A stretch of 64,000 bases of DNA. It comes from Flavobacteriaceae bacterium (GTDB lineage Bacteria > Bacteroidota > Bacteroidia > Flavobacteriales > Flavobacteriaceae). Within the stretch, counting starts at the first letter, position 1; each line of letters opens with the position of its first letter. Shown here piece by piece: positions 8,606 through 18,282 of the stretch. The stretch is from positions 496,001 through 560,000 of the forward strand of contig CP046177.1 of the NCBI GenBank assembly GCA_014075215.1. Reading direction: 5' to 3'. A program made the translations under genes and the position numbers. The notes beneath the pieces are model-generated. The model did not search any database, had not been told where the DNA came from, and saw only the letters and a program-made list of their open reading frames with translations.

Positions 8606-11600
8606 CTAATTTTTCAAAAACAACTCCTTGTTTTTGAAATTTATCAAAGTCCTCTTTTTCGCTTTGGCAGTGTCCTCTTTTTTAGGGGTTGTTTTCTTTT
8701 TCGGTTTTTTCTTTAATCCTATTTTCTGAAGCAATTCGGACAGGGTATTGAAGTTTACCTGGTAGTTCAATCCGGCTCCCTGTGTATATCCTTCTTCCTG
8801 AGTTGAATACTGGATTTCATTTTGTCTGTTAAAGATAACCCCCTTAAAAGTTCCGTTTTTATTTAATAGCACTTCTACCTTTACCTCTCCTACCACACTG
8901 GATTGTGTTTGTGCTCCAACGGGTACTCCGACCTTTCCGTTTATAATAATTCTATCGCTTATTTGTGTAGTCAAAGACGCTTCAAAAGTGTTATCCGTAG
9001 CTAAATCATTTTCAACATTTTGAGGGGTACCTTGTTTATAATCCAGATTGATTTTTACTTTGTCATCTCTGGAGCTTATAATATCAGACAATATAGATCC
9101 TACCAGATTTGATGTGGTTCCTGCAATCAAGTTATTTCCATCTATGTTTGCCCTGTCAAGCTCCATAAAACTCCCAAATACTAACAATGAAAAGAATTGT
9201 CTCATTTTAGCATTTTTATTATTATCATTTAATACAAAATCCAACTCACTTTCTATAGTTGAATTTGAATTGGGGATTTGTATGTCAAACTCTTGTTTGG
9301 AATTGAACAACCCACCCGTAATTTTTGTAATCAAATTGACATCAATCTTTCTATTGGTATTAAAATTTTCTAATAATACTGCCGGGTTTGCTTTGGTTGT
9401 ATATAAGGCTGTTACATTTAAATCGGCATTATACGGATCTCCACTCCAGGAAACCGTACTTCCTTTAACGATAGCAAAAGGTTTATTCACTACTCCTCCG
9501 TATTTTAAATTATAAAAACCGTTGTCAATAGTAAAATCTCCATACATATTAAAAGTTCCTCTGGTGTCAATTTCGATTTGCAAGTCTCCCGCTCCGCTGC
9601 CTTTTAGTTCGCTTCCGTTTACTTCGTCAATTACTACTTGTGCTATGGCATCTTTTGTCACTTCCAAATTGATAAATAACGATACTCCTTCAATAGCTTC
9701 CAAAGCCAGTTCTTTTTGTCTGTCTTCGGAGAGCGTACCGGAGTTAAAATGAATTAATTTGTAACTTTCTACTGTGGCGATGTCTTTTAGCGGAATTACG
9801 AACAGTGTGTTTTTCTCGGTTTTTCCGTTAACAATGATGTCTAATTTGTCAGTAAGCCCGGTAATTTCTGCAGCACCTTTAATAAATGCGGTCCCATAGT
9901 ATTGTGCTTCTTCCGTATTTTCAGTGTCCATTACCAGCAGATTATCGGTATCTATTTTAATGTCTAACACCCACGCGTCAAAATTTTGATGTATAATGGC
10001 TCCGGATAGGATGCCTCTGGTATGGTGTTTTGTATCTAACAGCGTAATATCGTTTAATATAAAAGATTGTCCCTTCAAACCAATAAGTGATGTCCCTTCA
10101 AAATCGTAATCCGTATTTAAGTACGGAAATTTTAATCCTGCGCCTTTTAATACCAGGCCGCCATTCATATCGGGATTTCTCAGAAACCCTTTTAATGTAA
10201 AATTTCCGGAGGCTGATCCTCTTATTTTGGATAGGACGTCCTTGCCCAGCGGGCTGAATGCATTTAGTTTAAAATCTTCTAGGAATACGGAAAGATCTAT
10301 GGTAGGCCTCGCGTTGGAAAAATCCAAATCACCTGTAGTAGCAATGCTTTTAACGCCTTCTTTTTCTAATGACAGACCTACATTATATTTTTCGTAAGAA
10401 TTATTGCCTTCTACATTAACTGCTAAGTTCCCTTGTACAAAATCATTTACTTTAAAATGATTTATTACCAGGTTTCCTCCGGGATTATAGACTCCTTTTT
10501 TCTGGATAAAATCTATACTTCCATTTAATTGCCCTTTCATTTTTAAGCTGTCAATGGCAGGCAGAAAGTTCTCTAAAGCAACTTCTGTAAAGTCGACTTG
10601 TAGATTTTTATATGTGGAATCTCTTAGAGAACCCTTAAAATTAACTTGTTGTTTTCCTGATTTTATGAGAAAAGGAGAAAAAGTATATTCTTTAGTATTT
10701 AAGTCAAAAGTAACTTTATTATTTGCATTATTATCAGGGTTGATACTCCAGTTATGATCTCTAAAATTAAAAGTGGATTTTTGAATTCCAAGTACCGATT
10801 TTTTGGTATTGTTGATAGTATAGAAAAAGTCTACATTGAACTTTTCATTATCATTTGCACCACCTCTAAAAACCGATTTAAAAAACAGGGTATCATTTAC
10901 GGTTTTATTTAGCAGGTTTAATTTTGAGAAAGAATATTGTTTGGTACTTAATTTATTGATGATTAGTTGAGAATTATACAGCTCGTTTTTTGTATCTGTC
11001 CTCAGTAAAAACTGATCTATCTCATTTCCGTATGCAATAATTTTGGGAGAAGAAATCGTAAGTTTTAACCGGTTATTATCTGCATTGATAAACCCTCTTA
11101 CTTTGGTATTATTGTCTATGGATATATTTGGGAAAAATACATCCACCGCCTGGCTATATACTGAAAAATCAAAATTGATAAATTGATGCGGTTTTACTTT
11201 ATACGGATGGTAATTAGTATATATATTCCCAAAAGCATTTTGTGCTAACGGTAATAATTCTTCAAAGGTAAAATTGCCTGTTAACTCTCCTTTTACGATA
11301 TCTTCGGAATCAATTCTTATTTGTTTAATCGTATCTTTTATGGTGGAGAATATTAAAAATTGCTTAAAAGAAAATTTTTTCCTGTGATTTATGTATTCAA
11401 TATTTTTAAAATTGGCCACACCTATGAGGCTGTTTAGTTGATTCCCTCTTATATCGAGATCAATGGTTCCTTTTAGTTCGGAAATGCTATCCTTAACGTA
11501 CAGGTTGGTTGTTTTTAAATCCGCATAAGCAATCGTTGCATTAAAGTCGAATTGGTGTTCTTCGGATATAATATCTGCCAGTCCTTTGAATGACATTTTT

Positions 11601-13099
11601 AAATTTTCATCATCTACGGAAAAAGTACCGTCAAATAAGTTATTTTTGTATCTCCCGTCTATGAGAATATTCTGGTAAGGATATCCTTTAAATTCAAACT
11701 CCGAAACCTTACCAGTTAAAGTAGTATTTATATTTTCAGGCAGAAAACCACTTCCTTTTATATCTCCTTTAAAAGAGATATTTCCAAGCAACGGATTTTT
11801 AAAAAAACGGCCTAAGCCAAAATCTATAAGGCCTATCTCTCCGTTATAATGAGCATCCTCTGCAGTATCTATATCTGTAATTTCCAGATCTGCAACCGTT
11901 GTTCCTATTTCGGAAACAATAGTTACCGTAGCACTTAAATCGGAAGAGGTTATTTTTGTTTTTCCTTCCAGAGTAAACTCTCCAAGATTTATGAATGCTG
12001 AGGGCAGGCTTTTCCCAAGGAGGTTCGGCAGCATCTTCTTTAGGTGTATATAACGGGTCGTTATATTTTCTAATTCCCCGTCAAAAACAAATCCTTTTTC
12101 TGTGTTTACGACATTTTTAAAATCCATATTTCCAACAATGCGGGTTCCCTGGTCGGAAATCGCATCGAGGTTTGTTACCTTAAAATCATTTAGAAAGCCG
12201 GTTGCAATTCCTGAAAAATGCAAAACATCGTTTCCGTCTAATTCATCGTATAACTTCTTTACGTCTTCAACAGATATACTACTTAGCTTAAAAGTAGCAG
12301 CAATTGCGACACTGTCGTTAAAATACTTTAGGTTTTCTTTTTTATAATGGAACTCAATTTCAGCTTCGATTTTAGATTTTTGAGTTCGCAGCATGGTGTT
12401 ATAAAACTGCATCTGTGTTTTTGAATAGGCAAAATCAGTAGTCAGGTTTGTTATTTCAATATCTTTATTATCTGTGAAATACAACCCTCTTATTTTAATA
12501 GCAACATTTGGCCCGACGATAGAAAAATCCCGAAGGTTTCCTCCTCCGTCTGTAAGCCCAAACAAAAAAGGGTCTTCATCATTTTCATCTATGAGCTTAA
12601 AATTTAGATTTTCCAAATAAATATCGGAGGTTCTGAGTATAAATGGTGTATACGTATCATCTTGGGGTGTTGGCTCATCTTCAAAACTATCAGTAAAAAC
12701 AGAAAGATTGTCGTCCATTTCGCCTTTATATGTTTTTATGTGAAAGTTGACCCCGTCCAAAGAAATACTTTTTAGATTTACATTGCCGTTTAATGCTCTT
12801 TTTGCATTTAATAATGCCGTACTCAGCTTGTCTATAAAAATCAATGTATCTTTATGGTGGTCTCTGATTTCTATACCTTTTAGAGAAATAGCTCCCAGTA
12901 AAGAAAGGTCTACCTTTTTTATTACCAAGTCCGTTCCAAAATCCTGATTTATTTTTTCTGTTGCCAGTTTGGCCAGCTTGGTTTGTATGGCAGGAATTGA
13001 TAAAAAAACGATGAGAAGCAGCATAAAAAGTATGAAATACTTTATGCATTTAATCAATATTTTAGAAAACTTCTTAATGGCTGAATGTATTGAACTCAT
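8606..13099 (-). CDS. tamB: TamB-like translocation and assembly module protein
   Basis: TamB-family proteins span the periplasm as long beta-structured channels and help build the outer membrane, by moving lipid or helping outer-membrane protein insertion. This one is 1497 residues, with a single N-terminal membrane helix (about 14-35, hydrophobic FILFMLLLIVFLSIP), then a long run of beta-strand repeats including AsmA-like segments. The C-terminal DUF490 region covers about the last 400 residues, with NLVGSILSDI and later VEVLLNKNGTFKGVIFNRQNE. The tail is Lys-rich. The gene is divergent from tsaD; a short repeat element (family A) fills the gap and overlaps its first codons. Confidence 0.9.
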   Translation of the reverse strand: MSSIHSAIKKFSKILIKCIKYFILFMLLLIVFLSIPAIQTKLAKLATEKINQDFGTDLVIKKVDLSLLGAISLKGIEIRDHHKDTLIFIDKLSTALLNAKRALNGNVNLKSISLDGVNFHIKTYKGEMDDNLSVFTDSFEDEPTPQDDTYTPFILRTSDIYLENLNFKLIDENDEDPFLFGLTDGGGNLRDFSIVGPNVAIKIRGLYFTDNKDIEITNLTTDFAYSKTQMQFYNTMLRTQKSKIEAEIEFHYKKENLKYFNDSVAIAATFKLSSISVEDVKKLYDELDGNDVLHFSGIATGFLNDFKVTNLDAISDQGTRIVGNMDFKNVVNTEKGFVFDGELENITTRYIHLKKMLPNLLGKSLPSAFINLGEFTLEGKTKITSSDLSATVTIVSEIGTTVADLEITDIDTAEDAHYNGEIGLIDFGLGRFFKNPLLGNISFKGDIKGSGFLPENINTTLTGKVSEFEFKGYPYQNILIDGRYKNNLFDGTFSVDDENLKMSFKGLADIISEEHQFDFNATIAYADLKTTNLYVKDSISELKGTIDLDIRGNQLNSLIGVANFKNIEYINHRKKFSFKQFLIFSTIKDTIKQIRIDSEDIVKGELTGNFTFEELLPLAQNAFGNIYTNYHPYKVKPHQFINFDFSVYSQAVDVFFPNISIDNNTKVRGFINADNNRLKLTISSPKIIAYGNEIDQFLLRTDTKNELYNSQLIINKLSTKQYSFSKLNLLNKTVNDTLFFKSVFRGGANDNEKFNVDFFYTINNTKKSVLGIQKSTFNFRDHNWSINPDNNANNKVTFDLNTKEYTFSPFLIKSGKQQVNFKGSLRDSTYKNLQVDFTEVALENFLPAIDSLKMKGQLNGSIDFIQKKGVYNPGGNLVINHFKVNDFVQGNLAVNVEGNNSYEKYNVGLSLEKEGVKSIATTGDLDFSNARPTIDLSVFLEDFKLNAFSPLGKDVLSKIRGSASGNFTLKGFLRNPDMNGGLVLKGAGLKFPYLNTDYDFEGTSLIGLKGQSFILNDITLLDTKHHTRGILSGAIIHQNFDAWVLDIKIDTDNLLVMDTENTEEAQYYGTAFIKGAAEITGLTDKLDIIVNGKTEKNTLFVIPLKDIATVESYKLIHFNSGTLSEDRQKELALEAIEGVSLFINLEVTKDAIAQVVIDEVNGSELKGSGAGDLQIEIDTRGTFNMYGDFTIDNGFYNLKYGGVVNKPFAIVKGSTVSWSGDPYNADLNVTALYTTKANPAVLLENFNTNRKIDVNLITKITGGLFNSKQEFDIQIPNSNSTIESELDFVLNDNNKNAKMRQFFSLLVFGSFMELDRANIDGNNLIAGTTSNLVGSILSDIISSRDDKVKINLDYKQGTPQNVENDLATDNTFEASLTTQISDRIIINGKVGVPVGAQTQSSVVGEVKVEVLLNKNGTFKGVIFNRQNEIQYSTQEEGYTQGAGLNYQVNFNTLSELLQKIGLKKKPKKKTTPKKEDTAKAKKRTLINFKNKELFLKN

Positions 13100-13251
13100 T
13101 TAAACTTTTTCAATTTGCTAAAAAATTGCTGTTTTTAGCTCTGTTTTTGTCTTTTTTTCCTTCCGTAGCGCTGCTATGCAACTCAAAAAAGCCTTCAACA
13201 GAGCTAAAAACTTCTAATTTTCGCTTAAATCTAAAAAGTTTAAATGAGTTC
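13092..13251. repeat. Inverted-repeat element, family A, copy 1
   Basis: A 160-bp non-coding unit bounded by a perfect 19-bp inverted repeat: GAACTCATTTAAACTTTTT at 13092-13110 and its complement at 13233-13251. Related copies lie at 48591-48764 (opposite orientation, clearly similar through the interior) and 39995-40060 (short form). ATT flanks both ends, perhaps a 3-bp target duplication. It sits between tamB and tsaD and includes the first codons of tamB. Confidence 0.8.
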
Positions 13252-13403
13252 ATTTGTAATGTACGGCAAAACGATGTATTTGTTACAAATATTTTGCCAT
13301 CTTACACAAAGAACGTCAAAATTAACAAACTATTAAATTTCTGACTTAAAAAACTGGTATTCACTTGAAAATATAACTAATTTTGCTTCAAATTTACATT
13401 TCT

Positions 13404-14432
13404 TTGAAAAAAGACACCGTATATATTTTAGGGATAGAATCTTCTTGTGATGATACCAGTGCATCAGTCATCCGAAATGATACTGTTTTGAGTAATGTTA
13501 TTGCAAACCAGAATGTACATGCTGCGTATGGTGGGGTGGTTCCCGAACTGGCTTCAAGGGCGCATCAACAAAATATAGTTCCTGTTGTACAGCAGGCGAT
13601 TAAGAGGGCAAGTATTAATATGACTCAATTAAATGCCATTGCTTTTACAAAAGGGCCGGGATTAATGGGCTCTTTATTGGTTGGAACCTCTTTTGCCAAG
13701 TCACTGGCAATGGGATTAGACATCCCTTTAATTGATGTAAATCATATGCAAGCTCATATTTTGGCACATTTTATTAAAAGCAATGATACCAAAATACCTC
13801 CGTTTCCTTTTATTTGTCTGACGATAAGCGGCGGACATACGCAAATTGTAAAAGTGAATGATTATTTTGACATGGAAGTATTGGGAGAAACAATAGATGA
13901 TGCTGTTGGAGAAGCTTTTGACAAATCTGCCAAACTCCTTGGATTGCCATATCCCGGAGGTCCTTTGATAGATAAATATGGAAAGCAGGGAAACCCGAAA
14001 GCTTTCGCATTTAACAAACCTAAAGTAAGTCCATTAGCCTTTAGTTTTAGTGGACTAAAAACTGCTATTTTATATTTTTTACAAAAGAAGGTCAAAGAAT
14101 CACCAAATTTTATCCAAGAGAATTTATATGACATTTGTGCATCTGTTCAGCATACGATTGTAGAAATTTTAATGGATAAGTTAAAGGCGGCAGTAAAAGA
14201 AACAGGAATAAAGCACATTGCGATTGCAGGTGGCGTTTCTGCAAACTCTGAAATCAGAAAACGGCTTGTACAAGCAGAAAAGAATGCAGGGTGGCATACG
14301 TATATTCCTAAATTTGAATACACTACAGACAATGCTGCCATGATAGCAATTACGGGCTACTTAAAATATTTAAATAACGAGTATGCCAATGTTTCCGTAG
14401 CAGCAACAGCACGATTAAAAGTTACCGAATAA
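13404..14432 (+). CDS. tsaD: tRNA N6-adenosine threonylcarbamoyltransferase
   Basis: TsaD transfers the threonylcarbamoyl group to A37 of tRNAs that read ANN codons, together with TsaB and TsaE. The product begins with the family's ILGIESSCDDTSAS nucleotide-binding loop, has the metal-binding NHMQAH motif near residue 115, LTISGGHTQ, and the C-terminal GGVSANSEIR and TDNAAMIA segments. No ATG is available. A TTG at 13383 lies inside the sequence TAATTTTG at 13378-13385, which looks like the -7 promoter element, so the start is more likely the TTG at 13404, giving 342 residues that begin with KKDTVYIL. The gene converges with the thioredoxin genes downstream. Confidence 0.93.
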   Translation: MKKDTVYILGIESSCDDTSASVIRNDTVLSNVIANQNVHAAYGGVVPELASRAHQQNIVPVVQQAIKRASINMTQLNAIAFTKGPGLMGSLLVGTSFAKSLAMGLDIPLIDVNHMQAHILAHFIKSNDTKIPPFPFICLTISGGHTQIVKVNDYFDMEVLGETIDDAVGEAFDKSAKLLGLPYPGGPLIDKYGKQGNPKAFAFNKPKVSPLAFSFSGLKTAILYFLQKKVKESPNFIQENLYDICASVQHTIVEILMDKLKAAVKETGIKHIAIAGGVSANSEIRKRLVQAEKNAGWHTYIPKFEYTTDNAAMIAITGYLKYLNNEYANVSVAATARLKVTE

Positions 14433-14485
14433 AAAAAAAAGCTTGCAATTTCTGCAAAAGCAATAAATATGCCTAAAAAAGAATT

Positions 14486-15100
14486 TTATCTTTTGGTTTT
14501 TATACTACACCCTATAGCTCTGGTATAGGTTTTTACAGGTTTTTCTCCTTTCAACAGGGCATCTACAGCATTTTCTACGTATTTCTCTTTTACATTTGAA
14601 GGGCTTCGGGAACTATCATCGATGGCACCAATGTATTCAACAATCAGCTTACCATCCTCGTTATTTAAAATATATACATGAGGAGTTTTAGTCGCACCGT
14701 ATTTCGGGTATATTTCCTGCCTCTCATCAAATAAATAGGGAAATGTAAATCCTTTATTTTTAGCTCTGATCTTCATTCTGTCATAGCTGTCTTCGGGTAC
14801 TGCTTCCGGGTCGTTCGGGTTTATGGCAATGACAGGGTATCCTTTGGATTTATATTTTTTATCCAGAGCTATAATTCTATCTTCATTTGCAACAGAGTAA
14901 GGGCATGAGTTACACGTAAAAATGATGATAAACCCTTTTGCTTCTTTAAAATCTGCCATCGAAACCGTTTTCCCGTCTACATTTTTTAATGAGAAATCGG
15001 AGGCTACATCACCTACTTTATACCCTCCTGCGGGTTTTATGGTAAACGCTGCTGAAATTACCAATACTACTACAAGCGATATTCTTTTAATTGTTTTCAT
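14486..15100 (-). CDS. Exported thioredoxin-fold (redoxin) protein
   Basis: The 204-residue product has a signal peptide (about 1-22), then an AhpC/TSA-type thioredoxin fold: VGDVASDFSLKNVDGKTVS, the CNSCPYS active-site region with two Cys spaced CxxC near residue 69, and YGATKTPHVYIL with the cis-proline. It probably acts in the periplasm as a thiol oxidoreductase; the partner is unknown. A second thioredoxin-like gene (15107-15583) lies just upstream on the same strand with a 6-base gap, so the two are probably co-transcribed. Confidence 0.87.
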   Translation of the reverse strand: MKTIKRISLVVVLVISAAFTIKPAGGYKVGDVASDFSLKNVDGKTVSMADFKEAKGFIIIFTCNSCPYSVANEDRIIALDKKYKSKGYPVIAINPNDPEAVPEDSYDRMKIRAKNKGFTFPYLFDERQEIYPKYGATKTPHVYILNNEDGKLIVEYIGAIDDSSRSPSNVKEKYVENAVDALLKGEKPVKTYTRAIGCSIKTKR

Positions 15101-15106
15101 AATTGA

Positions 15107-15583
15107 TTATTTTATAAATGGTTGAATTTTGTTTTCTAACGTTTCATACGTAAATGATTGTTCGTAAAATGTGCTGTTATCTTTATTGTAAATAAGTGTG
15201 GCCGGGATAGCCCCGGACCACTTTTCATCAATGTTATGAATCCAAAATTGCTCATTTGTATCGTTTAGTACCACAACTCTGGACTTTAACTCGTGTTTTT
15301 TAACAAAAGGAATTAATTTTGTGGTTATTTTGTCAGGAAAATCCAGGCTTACCAAAACAACCTCAACATTTTTATAGGTTTCATTTAATTTTTCAAAATA
15401 AGGTAGTTCTTTTACACAGGGGGCACACCAAGTTGCCCAGAAATTAATCACATAGATTTTATCATCTTGTACGTGCAAGATGGGTTTTAGTTCTTCATAA
15501 CTGAGCATAGGTATTTCCGAAACTTTCTTTTTACAGGAAATAAGGTATATGGAAATAATAAATAATGCCAGTATTTTTCTCAT
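15107..15583 (-). CDS. TlpA-like thioredoxin lipoprotein
   Basis: The 158-residue protein has a lipoprotein signal (hydrophobic stretch then LISC at 15-18) and a TlpA/ResA-like thioredoxin domain with INFWATWCAPCVKELPYF, whose WCAPC holds the redox cysteines. Such membrane-anchored proteins reduce disulfides in the periplasm, often in cytochrome maturation. It starts with ATG and is the first gene of a two-gene unit with the redoxin at 14486-15100. Confidence 0.9.
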   Translation of the reverse strand: MRKILALFIISIYLISCKKKVSEIPMLSYEELKPILHVQDDKIYVINFWATWCAPCVKELPYFEKLNETYKNVEVVLVSLDFPDKITTKLIPFVKKHELKSRVVVLNDTNEQFWIHNIDEKWSGAIPATLIYNKDNSTFYEQSFTYETLENKIQPFIK

Positions 15584-15638
15584 ATGGTAAAATTACAAAT
15601 TAGATAGTGTTCTGAAAAACTATTAACTAAAACTTAAC

Positions 15639-15770
15639 GGGTGCACGACAAATTTCCGTAAATAGAAGTTTTTATGATTTTTCAATTTCATCAAACACCT
15701 AATTTTGTTGAGTTTTTGGTTTTCAAAAAATCAGAGTTATTAACAAAAACGGAAATTTGTCGTACACCCC
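15639..15770. repeat. Inverted-repeat element, family D, with 8-bp target duplication
   Basis: A 132-bp unit with near-perfect terminal inverted repeats of about 21 bp (GTGCACGACAAATTTCCGT at 15641-15659; its complement with one mismatch before 15770). The octamer AACTTAAC occurs directly on both sides (15631-15638 and 15771-15778), as expected for a transposed non-autonomous element. No coding capacity. It lies between the TlpA-like and nuclease genes. Confidence 0.85.
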
Positions 15771-15786
15771 AACTTAACAGCCGGAC

Positions 15787-16569
15787 TTATTTAAAAATAT
15801 CATTTAATACTTTTGCCAGGCGGATACCTGCTTTTTGTATTTGTGTTCTGGCTGTGGTTAAATAATCATACGAGTACCGGTATCGCAAATCTTCATCTTC
15901 TTCAACAGAAGCATATATTTTTTTTGTAAGTATATGTGTTTCACCTACCCAATCAATAATGGAGCCCTGTTGAATTGCTTTTATTTGTGCTTTGGACAAC
16001 AGGTCTGCATTATCTGCCAGTTCCTTGTAACTCATTTTAAAACCTTCTATCATTTTAGTATCCCAAACACTGTGTAAATTTGTTTTTCTACCAAACCATT
16101 TTACCTGTACTCTATTTCCTCCCCGGTCTTCTTTACGTCCAATATGTAGCGGTTGATGTAAATCGCCAATCAGATGGATCAGCATTTTCAGGTAAAAAGC
16201 TCTGTCTTCTTCCGAATTGTTTTTAATAATATTGATACATGTATCAATTCCGGTTACCAAATCTCCCGCAGGGTTTTTATCGGATTCTTTGTAATTTGAA
16301 TCCAATGGCATATTGATAAAATGCCAGGTATAAAATCGGTTGTATTTTTTATCAGACTTAATCTCATCTGCAAATGTAGAGACAAAGGCGAGACTCTGAC
16401 CTTTTAACAGTTTTCGAATCTTACGTTTGGCCTTATGGGTTAGGTGCTTACTTGCTATGACTCCAACGGTTCTATGCCCTGTTTTACCCCAAACAATTTC
16501 TGTTGCTTTTGTAGTGTATCCTGTGATAAGAAAAAAACCCACCAGTAAAATCCGAAAATTCATGATCAT
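15787..16569 (-). CDS. S1/P1-family zinc nuclease
   Basis: Members are secreted zinc-dependent phosphodiesterases acting on single-stranded nucleic acid. The 260-residue product has a signal peptide ending near residue 22, after which mature proteins begin at a Trp (here EIVWGKTGHRTVG). The metal-binding His and Asp residues are visible in FADEIKSD, TWHFINMP, HLIGDLHQPLHIGR and NLHSVWDTKMIE. Length is normal. Two Met codons occur at the start; the first follows directly on the intergenic region, and either may be used. Confidence 0.92.
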   Translation of the reverse strand: MIMNFRILLVGFFLITGYTTKATEIVWGKTGHRTVGVIASKHLTHKAKRKIRKLLKGQSLAFVSTFADEIKSDKKYNRFYTWHFINMPLDSNYKESDKNPAGDLVTGIDTCINIIKNNSEEDRAFYLKMLIHLIGDLHQPLHIGRKEDRGGNRVQVKWFGRKTNLHSVWDTKMIEGFKMSYKELADNADLLSKAQIKAIQQGSIIDWVGETHILTKKIYASVEEDEDLRYRYSYDYLTTARTQIQKAGIRLAKVLNDIFK

Positions 16570-16689
16570 TGATTTTTTAGTTAACAGCTAATTTATAAAA
16601 CATTTTTTTGATTACCTGTTATAATAACTAATGTAGTTGAAATTTAACATCTGTACAATCCGGATCAGGAGTATTCATTATTTTGCTTT

Positions 16690-16845
16690 ATACCAAAATG
16701 AATACTAAAATAGTCCAATCTTGCTATGAAAATTCCAAATTCCATCGCTAAAAATACTCGGCGTAACTAAGCCTGCGTTTTTTAACTCGAACTTTGAAAT
16801 TTTCCTCACACAATCTTTAGACCACTTTAATATTCTTTTTGGTAT
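16690..16845. repeat. Inverted-repeat element, family C, copy 1
   Basis: About 156 bp bounded by imperfect inverted repeats (ATACCAAAATGAATACTAAA on the left; TTTAATATTCTTTTTGGTAT on the right). Its right half (from about 16768) recurs at 50719-50800. It is followed directly by a partial family B element. The 68-codon minus-strand ORF across the two is not a gene. Confidence 0.65.
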
Positions 16846-16866
16846 TAGATAAAAGAAAAAGCCTGC

Positions 16867-16925
16867 CGAACTTTTTTGCCAAATCAATTTCGATACGGAA
16901 TATATCACCATTTTGCAAAGGTCTC
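16867..16925. repeat. Inverted-repeat element, family B, internally deleted copy
   Basis: The sequence CGAACTTTTTTGCCAAATCA joins directly to the right arm of family B (ACGGAATATATCACCATTTTG then CAAAGGTCTC). The central part and the left tip present in full copies are missing. Confidence 0.7.
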
Positions 16926-16951
16926 AGAATGTAAAAAACTGCCTAAATCTC

Positions 16952-17269
16952 TTAAAATTTAACTGCTGTTCCGGAAGCAGTTACCATTAACATACTTCCG
17001 TTAGCCCCTACTGTTTCATAATCCAAATCAATACCAACAATGGCATCTGCCCCTAATCTGTATGCCTGATCTTCCATTTCGCGCAGAGCAGTTTCTTTGG
17101 CTTCTTTTAACACCTTTTCATAAGAACCCGATCTACCGCCTACAAAATCCCTGATTCCGGCAAATATATCTTTGAAAAAATTGGCTCCGATAATCGTTTC
17201 ACCCGATACCAAACCCAGATATTCTTTAATAGGCTTTCCATCTAATGTATTTGTGGTTGATACTATCAT
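16952..17269 (-). CDS. YbjQ/UPF0145-type heavy-metal-binding-domain protein
   Basis: The 105-residue protein has the family pattern: STTNTLDGKPIKEYLGLV, then GETIIGANF, a GRSGSYE segment, REMEDQAYRLGADAIVGID, and a C-terminal strand ending in SGTAVKF. The family forms small pentameric rings; its function is not established, and the heavy-metal-binding label is historical. It lies 1 base after the stop of the SPFH-domain gene upstream and is surely co-transcribed with it. Confidence 0.88.
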   Translation of the reverse strand: MIVSTTNTLDGKPIKEYLGLVSGETIIGANFFKDIFAGIRDFVGGRSGSYEKVLKEAKETALREMEDQAYRLGADAIVGIDLDYETVGANGSMLMVTASGTAVKF

Positions 17270-17270
17270 T

Positions 17271-18194
17271 TTATTTACCTGATTTCTTTTTAGTATTTTT
17301 TATTGCTTCACCAATTTGATTACTTGCCGTAAAACTGGCTACCATATCGTTTAACATATTGCTTCCTGCCTGCGGAGAGTTTGGTAATAAAATCAGATTA
17401 CTGTTTGTTTCTTGCCCAATAGATTGTAGGGTATCGTAATGTTGCGTAACTACTATCAAAGCAGAAGCTTCCTGTGAATTGATCCCTACTTTGTTTAATA
17501 CCTCTACGGATTCTTCCAAACCACGAGCTATTTCTCTTCTCTGATCGGCAATTCCCTGGCCTTGTAAGCGTTTGCTTTCAGCTTCCGCTTTTGCTTTTTC
17601 TACGATTAGGATCCGGGCAGCATCTCCTTCAAATTGAGCGGCAATTTTTTCACGCTCCGAAGCATTGATCCTGTTCATAGCTTCTTTTACCTGTGCATCA
17701 GGGTCAATGTCTGTAACCAGCGTCTTAATAATATCGTACCCGTATTCCATCATTGCGTCGTTTAACTCGGATTTTACAGCAATGGCAATATCATCCTTTT
17801 TTACAAATACATCATCCAGTTTCATCTTTGGAACCTCGGCACGGACCACATCAAATACATAAGAAGTGATTTGATCGTGAGGATAATCTAATTTATAAAA
17901 CGCGTCGTAAACCTTGTTTTTAATTACTTTAAACTGTACGGACACTTTAAGTTTTACAAATACATCATCTAATGTTTTGGTTTCAACAATGACATCCAAT
18001 TGTTGAATTTTCAGGCTTAATCGACCTGAAATCCTGTCTATTAAAGGAATTTTGAGTCTGAGGCCGGAATGCCTGATGGCTACAAACCTGCCAAAACGTT
18101 CAACGACAGCTGCTGTTTGCTGTTTTACCATAAAAAAAGTGGAAAAGATCAACAACACGACTAAAAAAACTCCAATACTTATAAATACGATCAT
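17271..18194 (-). CDS. SPFH/band 7 membrane scaffold protein
   Basis: The 307-residue protein has one N-terminal membrane helix (about 2-22), an SPFH domain (RFGRFVAIRHSGLRLKIPLID through EVPKMKLDDVFVKKDDI), then an Ala/Glu-rich coiled coil (NRINASEREKIAAQFEGDA, KAKAEAESKR) and a short tail. Such stomatin- or prohibitin-like proteins form large rings in the membrane and organise or protect other membrane proteins. The gene is followed after one base by the YbjQ-type gene. No NfeD partner is seen nearby. Confidence 0.9.
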   Translation of the reverse strand: MIVFISIGVFLVVLLIFSTFFMVKQQTAAVVERFGRFVAIRHSGLRLKIPLIDRISGRLSLKIQQLDVIVETKTLDDVFVKLKVSVQFKVIKNKVYDAFYKLDYPHDQITSYVFDVVRAEVPKMKLDDVFVKKDDIAIAVKSELNDAMMEYGYDIIKTLVTDIDPDAQVKEAMNRINASEREKIAAQFEGDAARILIVEKAKAEAESKRLQGQGIADQRREIARGLEESVEVLNKVGINSQEASALIVVTQHYDTLQSIGQETNSNLILLPNSPQAGSNMLNDMVASFTASNQIGEAIKNTKKKSGK

Positions 18195-18282
18195 AATAAT
18201 TTTTTAAAAGTTACTATTCATTAAAAATACAAAATCTTATACCTAACAAGACGCAAAAAAAAGAATTTGTTACAAAAAAAGA

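Noticed and set aside
13090..13344. 84-codon plus-strand ORF with a hydrophobic start
   Set aside because: Most of it is the family A repeat; the apparent signal peptide comes from the AT-rich repeat arm.
16705..16911. 68-codon minus-strand ORF
   Set aside because: It lies across a family C and a partial family B repeat, with similar frames appearing in the other repeat copies; no protein features.
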